Source: Streptomyces sp. (GTDB lineage Bacteria; Actinomycetota; Actinomycetes; Streptomycetales; Streptomycetaceae). From it: a DNA stretch of 64,000 nucleotides. The translations under genes and the position numbers were made by a program. Of the stretch, positions 50,996 to 64,000 are shown piece after piece. The stretch covers positions 1 through 64,000 of the forward strand of contig JABFVM010000198.1 of the NCBI GenBank assembly GCA_013362785.1, written 5' to 3'. The notes beneath the pieces are model-generated. The model had not been told where the DNA came from. It saw nothing but the letters and a program-made list of their open reading frames with translations, and did not search any database. The number at the start of each line of letters is the position of its first letter. Position 1 is the stretch's first letter.

Positions 50996-52523
50996 CGGGC
51001 GGTGGGCTTCTCGTCGCCGGAACCACCTCCGACGCCGGCAAGAGCGTCGTCACCGCCGGGATCTGCCGGTGGCTGGTGCGGCAGGGTGTGAAGGTCGCGC
51101 CGTTCAAGGCGCAGAACATGTCCCTCAATTCGTTCGTCACTCGGGAGGGCGCCGAGATCGGGCGGGCTCAGGCCATGCAGGCGCAGGCCTGTCGTGTCGA
51201 GCCGACCGCGCTCATGAATCCCGTGCTGCTCAAGCCCGGTGGTGAGCAGAGCAGTCAGGTCGTGCTGCTCGGCAAGCCGGTCGGTGAGATGAGCGCGCGG
51301 GGCTATCACGGCGGGCGGCAGCAGAAGCTTCTCGGGACGGTACTCGACTGTCTTGCCGAACTCCGGGGCACGTATGACGCGGTGATCTGTGAGGGGGCGG
51401 GGAGTCCGGCGGAGATCAATCTGCGGCGGACCGACATCGTGAACATGGGGATCGCCCGCAATGCCGGGCTGCCCGTGCTGGTCGTCGGCGACATCGACCG
51501 CGGTGGCGTCTTCGCCTCCTTCTTCGGCACCGTCGCGCTGCTGTCGGAGGAGGACCAGAAACTGATCGCCGGGTTCCTGGTCAACAAGTTCCGGGGTGAC
51601 GTCTCGCTCCTCGAACCCGGCCTCGAGATGCTCCACGGGCTCACCGGACGGCACACCTACGGCGTGCTGCCCTTCCGGCACGGGCTCGGCATCGACGAGG
51701 AGGACGGGCTGCGGGTCTCCCTGCGGGGGACCGTGCGGGAGTCGAACGTCGCTCCTCCCCTCGGCGAGGACGTGCTGCGGGTCGCCGTCTGTGCCGTCCC
51801 GCTCATGTCCAACTTCACCGATGTCGACGCGCTCGCAGCCGAACCCGGCGTCGTCGTGCGGTTCGTGGACCGGCCCGAGGAGCTCGCCGACGCCGACCTC
51901 GTCGTCGTGCCCGGCACCCGCGGGACCGTCCGCGCCCTGGAGTGGCTGCGGGAACGCGGGCTGGCCGACGCCCTGGTCCGCAGGGCCGCCGAGCAGCGGC
52001 CGATCCTCGGCATCTGCGGTGGCTTCCAGGTGCTCGGCGAGCACATCGAGGACGAGGTCGAGAGTCGGCAAGGGCATGTCGCCGGCCTCGGAGTCCTCCC
52101 CGTACGGGTGCGGTTCGCCCGCGAGAAGACCCTCACCCGGCCGACGGGACAAGCCCTCGGCGAGCACGTCGACGGCTACGAGATCCACCACGGGGTCGCC
52201 GACGTCACGGGAGGCGAGGCGTTCATCTCTGATGACAATGGACACAGCCTCGACGGCTGCCGGGTCGGCCAGACCTGGGGCACGCACTGGCACGGCTCAC
52301 TGGAGTCGGACGGTTTCCGACGGGCGTTCCTGCGCGAGGTGGCCGCCGCCGCGGGCCGCCGCTTCGTGCCGGCGCCGGACACCTCGTTCGCCGCGCTGCG
52401 CGAGGAGCAGCTCGACCGGCTCGGCGATCTGATCGAACAGCACGCGGACACGGACGCGCTCTGGCGGCTCATCGAGTCGGGCGCGCCGCAAGGACTGCCT
52501 TTCATTCCACCGGGAGCGCCCGC

Positions 52524-52527
<4 letters not shown>
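50992..52527 (+). CDS. cobQ: cobyric acid synthase CobQ/CbiP
   Basis: A 511-residue glutamine-dependent amidotransferase that amidates the b, d, e and g side chains of adenosylcobyrinic a,c-diamide. The N-terminal ATP domain starts GTTSDAGKSVVTAG, with FKAQNMSLNSFVT following. The C-terminal class I glutaminase has the Cys nucleophile in LGICGGFQVLG and the His in WGTHWHGSLES. It is coupled at both ends. Confidence 0.95.
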
Positions 52528-56176
<3,649 letters not shown>

Positions 56177-56180
<4 letters not shown>

Positions 56181-58189
56181 CCACCCCCTTCCCCTTTACG
56201 GCCGTTGTCGGCCAGGACGACCTGCGGCTCGCGCTGCTGCTGAACGCCGTGTCACCGGCGGTCGGCGGTGTGCTGGTGCGCGGCGAGAAGGGCACCGCCA
56301 AGTCGACGGCCGTACGCGCGCTGTCGGCCCTCATGCCCGAGGTGCCGGTCGTCCCCGGCTGCCGCTTCTCCTGCGACCCGGGCTCCCCCGACCCCGGGTG
56401 CCCGGACGGCCCGCACGAGGCGGGGGCCTTCCAGGCCAGGCCCGCCCGCATGGTCGAGCTGCCCGTCGGCGCCTCCGAGGACCGGCTGGTCGGAGCCCTG
56501 GACATCGAGCGCGCGCTCGCCGAGGGCGTCAAGGCCTTCGAGCCGGGCCTCCTCGCCGACGCCCACCGCGGCATCCTGTACGTCGACGAGGTCAACCTCC
56601 TCCACGACCACCTGGTCGACCTGCTCCTTGACGCGGCGGCGATGGGCGCGTCGTACGTCGAGCGCGAGGGCGTGTCGGTCCGGCACGCCGCCCGTTTCCT
56701 CCTCGTCGGCACCATGAACCCCGAAGAGGGCGAGCTGCGGCCGCAGTTGCTCGACCGGTTCGGGCTGACCGTCGAGGTCGCGGCCTCGCGGGAGCCGGAC
56801 CAGCGGGTGGAGGTCGTACGGCGGCGGCTCGCGTACGACGACGACCCGGGCGCCTTCGCCGCGCGGTGGGCCGACGAGGAGAGTGCCGTACGTCAACGCA
56901 TCGTCGCCGCACGGGAGTTGCTGCCGTCGGTGCGGCTGGGCGACGGGGCGCTGCGGCAGATCGCGGCGACCTGTGCCGCCTTCGAGGTGGACGGCATGCG
57001 GGCCGACATCGTGATGGCCCGTACGGCCACCGCGCTCGCCGCCTGGGCCGGGCGGACCGATGTGCTCGCCGAGGACGTCCGGCAGGCGGCGCTGCTCGCG
57101 CTGCCGCACCGCAGGCGCCGTAATCCCTTCGACGCGCCCGGACTCGACGAGGACAAGCTGGACGAGACCCTTGAGGAGTTCGGGGGTTCCGAGGACGAGG
57201 ATCCGGATCCGGATCCCGATCCGGACGGGCCCGGTGGGGGCGGTGGCGGGCAGCCGCCGCAGTCCGGCGACGGCCCTCAAGGGGGTGACTCGGCCGCCCG
57301 TCCCGAGGCCGGTGAGGACGGGGAGCCGCAGGCTTCCGGGGCCGGCGAGCAGACTCCCGTACGGGCGTCGGAGCCCTTCCGTACCAAGGTGCTGAGCGTG
57401 CCGGGCGTCGGTGAGGGTGCCGCCGGGCGGCGTTCGCGGGCGCGGACCGAGCACGGCCGGACCACGGGTGCCCGGCGTCCCCGAGGGGCGCTGACCAAAC
57501 TGCATCTGGCGGCCACCGTGCAGGCGGCGGCGCCGCATCAGCGGGCCCGGGGACGGTCGGGGCGCGGTCTGGTGGTGCGCCGGGACGATCTGCGGCAGGC
57601 CGTGCGGGAAGGGCGCGAGGGCAATCTCGTGCTGTTCGTCGTGGACGCCTCCGGGTCGATGGCGGCCCGGCAGCGGATGAGTGCCGTGAAGGGCGCCGTG
57701 CTGTCGCTGCTCCTGGACGCGTATCAGCGGCGGGACAAGGTGGGCCTTGTGACGTTCCGGGGGTCGGCCGCCGATGTGGCGCTGCCGCCGACGTCATCCG
57801 TGGACGCCGCCGCCGTTCGGCTGGAGTCGTTGCCGACGGGCGGGCGTACGCCCCTCGCGGCGGGGTTGTTGAAGGCGCACGAGGTGCTGCGGGTCGAGCG
57901 GCTCAGGGATCCCGCCCGGCGCGCGCTGGTGGTCCTGGTGACCGACGGCAGGGCCACGGGTGGTCCCGAGCCGGTGGCGCTCGCGGGGCGGGCCGCCCGG
58001 TTGTTCGCGGCCGACGGGGTCGCGTCCGTGGTCGTGGACTGCGAGTCGGGGCCCGTGCGGCTGGGGCTCGCGGGGCAGCTCGCGGGTGAGCTGGGCGGTA
58101 CGGCGGTGACGCTGGACGAGTTGCGCGCGGAGTCCATCGCCGGGCTGGTGCGGGATGTGCAGGGCGGATCGAAGAGGAGGGCCGCGTAA
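56177..58189 (+). CDS. ChlI/ChlD-type chelatase ATPase, AAA+ and VWA domains fused
   Basis: The protein has 670 residues. The AAA+ domain (1-330) has Walker A GEKGTAKST at 36-44, ILYVDEVNLL (Walker B) and the RPQLLDRFGL sensor. A low-complexity DPDPDPDP-GGGGGG linker leads to a C-terminal VWA domain with a MIDAS motif FVVDASGSMAARQ and LVTDGRATGG. This is a BchI-BchD fusion. Directly after cobN, it is most likely the energising partner of cobaltochelatase rather than a magnesium chelatase. GTG start overlaps the cobN stop. Confidence 0.92.
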
Positions 58190-58788
58190 TGCCTCAGGGG
58201 CAGCCGAGTGTGGTGCCGGATGACGGCCTGACGACACGTCAGCGGCGTAATCGGCCGCTGGTGGTCGTGCACACGGGCATCGGCAAGGGCAAGTCGACGG
58301 CCGCGTTCGGGCTGGCGCTGCGGGCCTGGAACCAGGGGTGGCCCATCGGGGTGTTCCAGTTCGTCAAGTCGGCCAAGTGGAAGGTCGGCGAGGAGAACGC
58401 GCTGCGGGTGCTCGGCGCCTCCGGCGAGGGCGGGTCCGTCGACTGGCACAAGATGGGCGAGGGCTGGTCCTGGGTTCAGCGCGACGCCCAGATGGACAAC
58501 GAGGAGAAGGCCCGGGAGGGCTGGGAGCAGGTCAAGCGGGACCTGGCCGCCGAGACGTACAAGCTGTATGTGCTGGACGAGTTCGCCTACCCCATGCACT
58601 GGGGATGGGTCGACACCGATGAGGTCGTCGACGTGCTGCGCAATCGTCCGGGGACCCAGCATGTCGTGATCACCGGGCGGAACGCGCCCGAGAAGCTGGT
58701 CGACCTCGCCGATCTCGTGACCGACATGTCCAAGGTCAAGCACCCGATGGACGCGGGCCAGAAGGGCCAGAGAGGCATCGAGTGGTGA
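58189..58788 (+). CDS. cobO: cob(I)yrinic acid a,c-diamide adenosyltransferase
   Basis: A 199-residue CobO/BtuR-type corrinoid adenosyltransferase. The P-loop is HTGIGKGKST at 28-37, and the family hallmarks FQFVKSAKW, LYVLDEFAYPMHWGW and VVITGRNAPEKLVDLADLVT are all present. It attaches the 5'-deoxyadenosyl group to cobalt using ATP. TAATG overlap with the chelatase gene. Confidence 0.95.
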   Translation: MPQGQPSVVPDDGLTTRQRRNRPLVVVHTGIGKGKSTAAFGLALRAWNQGWPIGVFQFVKSAKWKVGEENALRVLGASGEGGSVDWHKMGEGWSWVQRDAQMDNEEKAREGWEQVKRDLAAETYKLYVLDEFAYPMHWGWVDTDEVVDVLRNRPGTQHVVITGRNAPEKLVDLADLVTDMSKVKHPMDAGQKGQRGIEW

Positions 58789-58795
58789 TGTCGAG

Positions 58796-60319
58796 ATGAG
58801 CTCCTCGTCCGTCCCTCGGCTGGTCATCGCCGCGCCTTCTTCCGGCAGCGGCAAGACCACCGTCGCCACGGGGTTGATGGCCGCGTTCGCCGCGCGGGGA
58901 CTTGCCGTGTCCCCGCACAAGGTGGGGCCGGACTACATCGATCCCGGGTATCACGCGCTCGCCACCGGGCGGGTGGGGCGGAATCTCGACGCGTATCTGT
59001 GCGGGCCGGAGCTGGTCGGGCCGTTGTTCCTGCACGGGGCGCGCGGCTGTGACGTCGCCGTGGTCGAGGGCGTCATGGGGCTGTACGACGGGGCCGCCGG
59101 GGAGGGGGAACTGGCGTCCACCGCCCATGTGGCGAAGCTGTTGCGGGCGCCGGTCGTGCTGGTGGTGGACGCGTCGTCGCAGTCCCGGTCGGTGGCGGCG
59201 CTCGTGCACGGGTTCGCGTCCTGGGATCCGCAGGTGCGGGTCGGGGGCGTGATCCTCAACAAGGTCGCGTCGGACCGGCACGAGGAGTTGCTGCGGGAGG
59301 CGTTGGAGTCGGCCGGGGTGCCTGTGCTGGGGGTGTTGCGGCGGGTGGCCCAGGTGGATACGCCGTCGCGGCATCTGGGGCTGGTGCCGGTCGCCGAGCG
59401 GGGCGCTGCCGCTGTGGAGGCCGTGGGGGCGATGGCCGAGCAGGTGCGTGCCGGGTGTGATCTGGAGGGGTTGCTGGCGCTGGCGCGGGGCGCGGGTGCG
59501 TTGTCTTGTGCGGCTTGGGATGCGGCTGAGGTCCTGGGTTCCTCGCCCCCGCCGCCCCTTCCCGTCCCGAACCTGGGGGCTGCCGCCCCCAGACCCCCGC
59601 TTCGGCCCGAAGGGCCTCGTCCTCAAACGCCGGACGGGCTGAAAGACACGAAGCAAACACCGGACGGGCTGAAAGACACGGCGCACACGCCGGACGGGTT
59701 GAGGGATGCGTATCGGCGGGTGAGGGTTGCCGTTGCCGGTGGTCCGGCCTTCACCTTCTCCTATGCCGAGCACGTCGAACTGCTCACCGCCGCCGGTGCC
59801 GAGGTCGTCACCTTTGATCCCCTGCGGGACGAGCGACTGCCGGACGGCGCGGACGGGTTGGTCATCGGGGGCGGATTCCCCGAGGTGTACGTGTCCGAGC
59901 TGTCCGCCAACGAACCCCTTCGTAAAGCCGTCGCCGCCCTGGTCGCGGCCGGCGCTCCGGTCGCCGCCGAGTGTGCCGGGCTGCTCTATCTGTGCCGTGA
60001 GCTGGACGGGCTGCCGATGTGCGGGGTGCTGGACGCCACCGCGCGGATGTCCGAGCGGCTCACCCTCGGGTACCGGGACGCGGTCGCCGTCAGCGACAGT
60101 GTTCTCGCCGTCGCCGGGACGCGGATGCGGGGGCACGAGTTTCACCGGACGGTCGTCGAGCCCGGCTCGGGCGAGGCTCCGGCCTGGGGGATGCGCAGCC
60201 CGCGACGGCGGGTCGAAGGTTTCGTACAGCAGGGCGTGCACGCGAGTTATCTGCATACGCACTGGGCCGCGCAGCCCGGTGTCGCCCATCGGTTCGTGGA
60301 GAGGTGCCGGACGTCATGA
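58796..60319 (+). CDS. cobB: cobyrinic acid a,c-diamide synthase with repeat-derived linker
   Basis: A 507-residue glutamine amidotransferase that amidates the a and c groups of (hydrogeno)cobyrinic acid. The N-terminal DTBS-like ATP domain (1-245) has APSSGSGKTTVATG and VGPDYIDPGYH. The C-terminal class I glutaminase (about 305-507) has Cys393 in AAECAGLLYL and the HTHWAA His. Residues 249-303 are a Pro-rich, non-conserved linker with three 10-residue repeats (TPDGLKDTKQ, TPDGLKDTAH, TPDGLRD). They are encoded by a dispersed repeat also found between genes. The enzyme domains look intact. Confidence 0.93.
   Translation: MSSSSVPRLVIAAPSSGSGKTTVATGLMAAFAARGLAVSPHKVGPDYIDPGYHALATGRVGRNLDAYLCGPELVGPLFLHGARGCDVAVVEGVMGLYDGAAGEGELASTAHVAKLLRAPVVLVVDASSQSRSVAALVHGFASWDPQVRVGGVILNKVASDRHEELLREALESAGVPVLGVLRRVAQVDTPSRHLGLVPVAERGAAAVEAVGAMAEQVRAGCDLEGLLALARGAGALSCAAWDAAEVLGSSPPPPLPVPNLGAAAPRPPLRPEGPRPQTPDGLKDTKQTPDGLKDTAHTPDGLRDAYRRVRVAVAGGPAFTFSYAEHVELLTAAGAEVVTFDPLRDERLPDGADGLVIGGGFPEVYVSELSANEPLRKAVAALVAAGAPVAAECAGLLYLCRELDGLPMCGVLDATARMSERLTLGYRDAVAVSDSVLAVAGTRMRGHEFHRTVVEPGSGEAPAWGMRSPRRRVEGFVQQGVHASYLHTHWAAQPGVAHRFVERCRTS
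59542..59706 (+). repeat. dispersed repeat family B inside cobB, with 30-bp triplication
   Basis: CTCGCCCCCGCCGCCCCTTC through GGCCTCGTCCTCAAACGCCG and GACGGGCTGAAAGACACG matches the intergenic copy at 41.75 kb, the last 36 bases exactly. The final part CCGGACGGGCTGAAAGACAC then recurs at 30-base steps (59630, 59660, 59690). All of it is read in the cobB frame without a stop. Confidence 0.9.
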
Positions 60320-61068
60320 GCAGCAGCAGGTTGATCGGAGTCGGGGTCGGTCCCGGTGATCCGGAGCTGGTGACCGTCAAGGGCGTCAACGCTCTGCGGG
60401 CCGCCGATGTCGTCGTCGTACCCGTGATGGCTGCATCTGATGGAAAAGATGGCGGGGAGCGGGGGCGTGCCGAGGCGACCGTGCTGCACTACGTGCCGGA
60501 GGAGAAGGTCGTACGGGTCGTGTTCGCCCTCAACGAGCGGACCGACCGGGCCAGGCGCGAGGCCGCCTGGGACGCCGCGGGCGAGCGGGTGGCCGAGCTG
60601 CTGCGCGGACATGCCGCCGTGGCCTTCGCGACCATCGGTGACCCCAACGTCTATTCCACCTTCACCTATCTCGCCCAGACCATCGGCGAGCTGGCACCCG
60701 GCACCGTCGTGGAGACCGTGCCCGGCATCACCGCCATGCAGGATCTCGCCGCGCGTTCGGGCGCGGTGCTCACGGAGGGGACCGAGCCTCTGACGCTCGT
60801 ACCCGTCACCGCCGGATCGGCCGTGCTCAAGGACGCGCTCGCCGGGCCCGGAACCGTCGTCGCCTACAAGTTCGGGCGGCAGGCGGCCGAAGTCGCCGAG
60901 GCGCTGCGGGAGACCGGGCGGGTCGAGGACGCGGTGTGGGGGTCGGCGCTGGGCCTTGAGGAGGAGTCGATCCGGTCGGCCGCCGACCTCGACGGCAGCC
61001 CCCTGCCCTACCTCTCGACGCTCATCGCCCCCGCTCGGCGCGACGCCGGTCGGGGCGGCAAGCTCTGA
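60316..61068 (+). CDS. cobI: precorrin-2 C20-methyltransferase
   Basis: A 250-residue SAM-dependent methyltransferase of the class III (tetrapyrrole methylase) fold: GVGVGPGDPELVTVKGVNAL at the N-terminus, IGDPNVYSTFTYL and VPGITAMQDLAA are CobI marks. It makes precorrin-3A. The ATG overlaps the cobB stop (ATGA). A 73-base gap follows before cobM. Confidence 0.94.
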   Translation: MSSSRLIGVGVGPGDPELVTVKGVNALRAADVVVVPVMAASDGKDGGERGRAEATVLHYVPEEKVVRVVFALNERTDRARREAAWDAAGERVAELLRGHAAVAFATIGDPNVYSTFTYLAQTIGELAPGTVVETVPGITAMQDLAARSGAVLTEGTEPLTLVPVTAGSAVLKDALAGPGTVVAYKFGRQAAEVAEALRETGRVEDAVWGSALGLEEESIRSAADLDGSPLPYLSTLIAPARRDAGRGGKL

Positions 61069-61141
61069 CGCCGGTACGACGCCCCGCACCCCGTACACCA
61101 ATCACACCCGCTCAACCCCTTTGCAGGAGAGGACCGTTCCC

Positions 61142-61960
61142 ATGGCCGATGCCCCCACCGGCAAGGTGACCTTCGTCGGTGCCGGCCCCGGCGCCGCCGA
61201 TCTGCTGACGTTCCGTGCCGCGCGTGCCATCGCCGAGGCCGACGTGGTGATCTGGGCGGCGAGCCTGGTCCAGGCGGAGGTCCTGCAGCACGCGCGTGAG
61301 GACGCCGAGGTCCTCGACTCGGCGGCCATGTCCCTGGAGGACGTCGTCGCCGTCTACGAGCGGGCCCACGAGACCGGGCTCAAGGTCGCGCGTATCCACT
61401 CCGGCGACCCCGCGCTGTGGGGCGGTACCCAGGAGCAGCTCGACCGGTGTGCCGACCTCGGTATCGCCACCGAGATCGTGCCCGGGGTCTCCGCCTTCTC
61501 CGCCGTCGCCGCGCTCGCCCGGCGGGAGCTGACGATCCCCGAGGTCGCGCAGTCCGTCGTGCTCACCCGGCTCGGCGGCGGCAAGACGCCGATGCCGCCC
61601 GGGGAGGAGGTCCGCGAGTTCGCCAAGCACGGGACCACCATGGCGATCTTCCTGTCGGCCGCCCGCAGCGGGCAGCTGGTGCGGGAGTTGCTGGAGGGCG
61701 GGTATCCGACGTCCACGCCGGTCGTCGTCGCATACCAGGCGACCTGGCCGGAGGAGCTCGTCGTGCGGTGCACCATCGGCACGCTGGAGGAGACCGTCAA
61801 GGAGCACAAGCTCTGGAAGCACACCCTGTTCCTGGTCGGCCCGGCCCTCGACGCCCAGGGCACCCGCTCGCACCTCTACCACCCCGGCCACTTCCACGGG
61901 TACCGCAAGGCCGACCCGGAGGCCCGCCGGGCGCTGCGTGAGCGGGGGGCCAGTACGTGA
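61142..61960 (+). CDS. cobM: precorrin-4 C11-methyltransferase
   Basis: A 272-residue tetrapyrrole methylase. VTFVGAGPGAADLLTFRAAR, RIHSGDPALWGGTQEQ, EIVPGVSAFSAVAA and LTRLGGGKTPMPPGEEV match CobM/CbiF. It methylates C11 in making precorrin-5. A CAGGAGAGGACC site precedes its ATG, which is the one unlinked start in the middle of the operon. Its stop overlaps cobL (GTGA). Confidence 0.94.
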   Translation: MADAPTGKVTFVGAGPGAADLLTFRAARAIAEADVVIWAASLVQAEVLQHAREDAEVLDSAAMSLEDVVAVYERAHETGLKVARIHSGDPALWGGTQEQLDRCADLGIATEIVPGVSAFSAVAALARRELTIPEVAQSVVLTRLGGGKTPMPPGEEVREFAKHGTTMAIFLSAARSGQLVRELLEGGYPTSTPVVVAYQATWPEELVVRCTIGTLEETVKEHKLWKHTLFLVGPALDAQGTRSHLYHPGHFHGYRKADPEARRALRERGAST

Positions 61961-63201
61961 TCACCGTGGTCGGTACGGGGACGGGGGCGCCGCCTCCCGA
62001 GGACGTCCTCGCCGATGCCGAGCTGGTCGTCGGCGGGCGGCGGCATCTGGACGCCGTACGGCTGCCGGACGGGGCGGAGCGGGTCGTGCTCGGGGCGCTC
62101 GCGCCCGCTCTGGACAGCATCGAGGAGTACGTCGCGAAGGACCGGGCGGTGGTGGTGCTGGCCTCCGGTGACCCCGGGTTCTTCGGGATCGTGCGGGCGC
62201 TCGCCGAGCGGTTCGGATCCGAGCGGCTGGCGGTGCGGCCCGGGGTGTCGTCCGTGGCCACCGCGTTCGCGCGGCTGGGGCTGACCTGGGACGACGCGGT
62301 CGTCGTCAGCGCGCACGGGCGGGATCCGCGGACGGCCGTCAACGTCTGCCGGGCCCATCCCAAGGTGGCCGTGCTGACCGGGCCGGGCGCCGGGCCCGCC
62401 GAGCTGGGCGAGGCGCTCGCCGCCAGCGCCCCGGGGCGGGTCCTGGTCGTCGCGTCGGCGCTGGGCGACCCGTCGCACGAGCGCGTGGAGCGGGTCTCCC
62501 CCGCCGAGGCGGCGGACCGCGACTGGGGTACGGCGGTGAGCGTGGTGCTGTGCCTGGACGAGACGCGGCTGCTCGGTCCGGTGCGGACGCTCGCGGGGCC
62601 GGACGTGGGTCCCGCCGGCTGGGCCCTGGAGGAGTCCGACTTCGCGCACCGCGACTCGATGATCACCAAGTTCGAGGTACGGGCGCTGGCGCTGGCCCGG
62701 CTGGGTCCGCGGCTCGGCGATCTGGTGTGGGACGTCGGCGCGGGTTCCGGCTCGGTGGCCGTGGAGTGCGCCCGGCTCGGGGCGGCGGCCGTCGCCGTCG
62801 AGAAGGCGCCCGACGGGGTGGAGCGGATCCGCGCCAACGCCGCCGCGCACGGCGTGGACGTGCACGTGGTGCACGGTACGGCGCCGGACGCGCTGGCGGA
62901 CCTCGCCGACGACCCCGACGCCGTGTTCGTGGGCGGCGGCGGGCGCGAACTGCCCGCCGTCGTCAGCGCCTGCGCGCGGCGCGCCCGGCGCACGGTGGTC
63001 GTCGCGATGGCCGCGCTCGACCGGGTGCCGGCCGCGCGGGAGGCCCTGACGAGTGCCGGGTTCTCCTGCGACGGGGTGCTGTTGCAGTCGTCCCGGCTCG
63101 CGCCGCTGCCCGGGGACGTGACCCGGCTCGCGGCGACCAATCCGGTTTTCCTGCTGTGGGGCGTGCGGCCTCAAGCCTGTTCTGAAGGAGTTGCCCAGTG
63201 A
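61957..63201 (+). CDS. cobL: precorrin-6B methyltransferase/decarboxylase CobL (CbiE-CbiT fusion)
   Basis: A 414-residue bifunctional enzyme. The N-terminal CbiE-type tetrapyrrole methylase has ITVVGTGTGAPPPEDVLADA and LASGDPGFFGIVRALAERFG. The C-terminal CbiT-type Rossmann methyltransferase (from about 225) has DSMITKFEVRALALARLGPR and LVWDVGAGSGSVAVE. It methylates C5 and C15 and removes the C12 acetate carboxyl. Confidence 0.94.
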   Translation: MITVVGTGTGAPPPEDVLADAELVVGGRRHLDAVRLPDGAERVVLGALAPALDSIEEYVAKDRAVVVLASGDPGFFGIVRALAERFGSERLAVRPGVSSVATAFARLGLTWDDAVVVSAHGRDPRTAVNVCRAHPKVAVLTGPGAGPAELGEALAASAPGRVLVVASALGDPSHERVERVSPAEAADRDWGTAVSVVLCLDETRLLGPVRTLAGPDVGPAGWALEESDFAHRDSMITKFEVRALALARLGPRLGDLVWDVGAGSGSVAVECARLGAAAVAVEKAPDGVERIRANAAAHGVDVHVVHGTAPDALADLADDPDAVFVGGGGRELPAVVSACARRARRTVVVAMAALDRVPAAREALTSAGFSCDGVLLQSSRLAPLPGDVTRLAATNPVFLLWGVRPQACSEGVAQ

Positions 63202-64000
63202 TCGGCCTCATTTCCGCCACCGCCGCGGGAACGGCGGCGCGGGACCGGCTGGCCGTGGCCTGGCCGGACCGCACGCGCGTGTACGACGGTCCCGTCAAGG
63301 ACGCCGTGCGGCGGGCGTTCGCCGAGTGCGAGCAGTTGGTGTGCTTCCTGGCCACGGGGGCGGTCGTCCGGCTGATCGCCCCGCTGCTCGGGGACAAGGC
63401 GAGCGACCCGGGTGTGGTGTGCGTCGACGAGAGCGGGCGGTTCGCCGTGTCGCTGGTCGGCGGGCACGGCGGCGGCGCCAATGAACTCGCCCGGGAGATC
63501 GGGGAGTTGCTCGGCGCCGAGCCCGTGGTGACGACCGCGACCGATGCCGTGGGGGTGCCCGGCCTCGACACGCTCGGCTTCCCGGTGGAGGGCGATGTCG
63601 CCGCCGTCTCGCGGGCCCTGCTCGACGGTGAGCCGGTGGCGCTGCGGGCCGAGCTCGACTGGCCCCTGCCGCCGCTGCGGGTCGGCGCGGAGGGCTCGTA
63701 CGCGATCCGGCTGACGGACCGGCTGGTCCAGCCCGCCGAGCGCGAGGTCGTGCTGCGTCCGCCGTCCCTCGTCGTCGGCGTCGGCGCCTCCAAGGGCGCC
63801 CCGGCGGACGAGGTGCTCGGGCTGGTCGAGAGCGCGCTGCGGGACGCCGGCCTCTCCCCCGCGTCCCTCGCCGAGCTCGCCACCGTCGACGCCAAGGCCG
63901 GCGAGCCCGGCATCGTCGAGGCAGCCGCCCGACTCGGCGTCCCCCTCGTCACCCACTCCGCCGAGGAGCTGGCGGCCGTGGAGGTCCCCAACCCCTCCGA
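63198..64000 (+). CDS. cbiG: CbiG-type cobalamin biosynthesis protein, cut by window edge
   Basis: The first 267 residues of a longer protein. IGLISATAAGTAARDRLAVA, VCFLATGAVVRLIAPLLGDK, SLVGGHGGGANELAREI and VVTTATDAVGVPGLDTLGFP are CbiG marks. From about residue 200, VVGVGASKGAPADEV is the CbiG C-terminal (CobE-like) part. In actinomycetes CbiG is often fused to a CobJ/CbiH methyltransferase, but the rest is outside the window. AAGGAG and a GTGA overlap with cobL set the start. Confidence 0.88.
   Translation, partial: MIGLISATAAGTAARDRLAVAWPDRTRVYDGPVKDAVRRAFAECEQLVCFLATGAVVRLIAPLLGDKASDPGVVCVDESGRFAVSLVGGHGGGANELAREIGELLGAEPVVTTATDAVGVPGLDTLGFPVEGDVAAVSRALLDGEPVALRAELDWPLPPLRVGAEGSYAIRLTDRLVQPAEREVVLRPPSLVVGVGASKGAPADEVLGLVESALRDAGLSPASLAELATVDAKAGEPGIVEAAARLGVPLVTHSAEELAAVEVPNPS

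Overview
The window is chromosomal DNA of a Streptomyces or very close relative. The evidence is very high GC with strong third-position GC bias, frequent GTG and TTG starts, many ATGA/GTGA stop-start overlaps, a rare TTA codon, and typical Streptomyces families (Gbn-like HTH protein, Asp23/AmaP cluster, SigE-family ECF sigma factor). From memory, the gene order resembles the S. coelicolor SCO1810-SCO1858 region. That could not be checked here.

Layout. 1-1.6 kb: the end of a CynX/NimT-type MFS gene, divergent from a GntR/FadR-type regulator with a perfect palindrome between them, then a small secreted protein. 1.7-3.2 kb: fabG-fabI (fatty-acid elongation) with a clear terminator. 3.4-7.7 kb: the TldD/TldE protease pair and tyrS. 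7.8-12.4 kb: small stress and membrane proteins, moaA, and a DUF485-ActP-type acetate symporter operon with a CRP-like site upstream. 12.8-23.9 kb: a secreted subtilase, a CoA-transferase III protein, a CopD-like membrane protein, a zinc alcohol dehydrogenase, an MFS exporter with a TTA codon, a VIT-like transporter, a DEDDh-BRCT exonuclease, a zinc-finger protein, SURF1 and a protein of unknown function. 24-29.2 kb: a DUF3311-cstA-ybdD operon divergent from a sodium/solute symporter that is translationally coupled to an ECF sigma factor and a small membrane protein. 29.3-31.8 kb: a GH15 trehalase/glucoamylase-like enzyme and an SDR lacking its catalytic Tyr and Lys. 31.8-35 kb: an overlapping Asp23/AmaP envelope operon. 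35-45.3 kb: enoyl-CoA hydratase, the Gbn-like nucleoid protein, an ABC-F ATPase, VOC protein, hydrolase, class II aldolase, GH25 lysozyme and a PhoP-box-preceded Pit phosphate transporter.

45.4-49.6 kb holds the most unusual gene: a 1408-residue protein joining a trypsin-like protease, a STAND-type NTPase, one transmembrane segment and a C-terminal beta-propeller-like region. It fits a signal-transducing or immune-type STAND protein and sits between two conserved housekeeping blocks.

49.8-64 kb is a cobalamin operon led by an adenosylcobalamin riboswitch: cobD-cobQ-cobN-chelatase ATPase-cobO-cobB-cobI-cobM-cobL-cbiG, nearly all translationally coupled. It runs off the right edge. Within cobB, an intergenic-type dispersed repeat found elsewhere in the window (41.75-41.88 kb) is read in frame as an interdomain linker and ends in three 30-bp tandem copies.

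Non-coding signals include two dispersed repeat families, two tandem arrays that begin at the stop codon of the preceding gene, several strong hairpins, and candidate operators in divergent intergenic regions. No tRNA, rRNA, CRISPR array, IS element or integrase was found.
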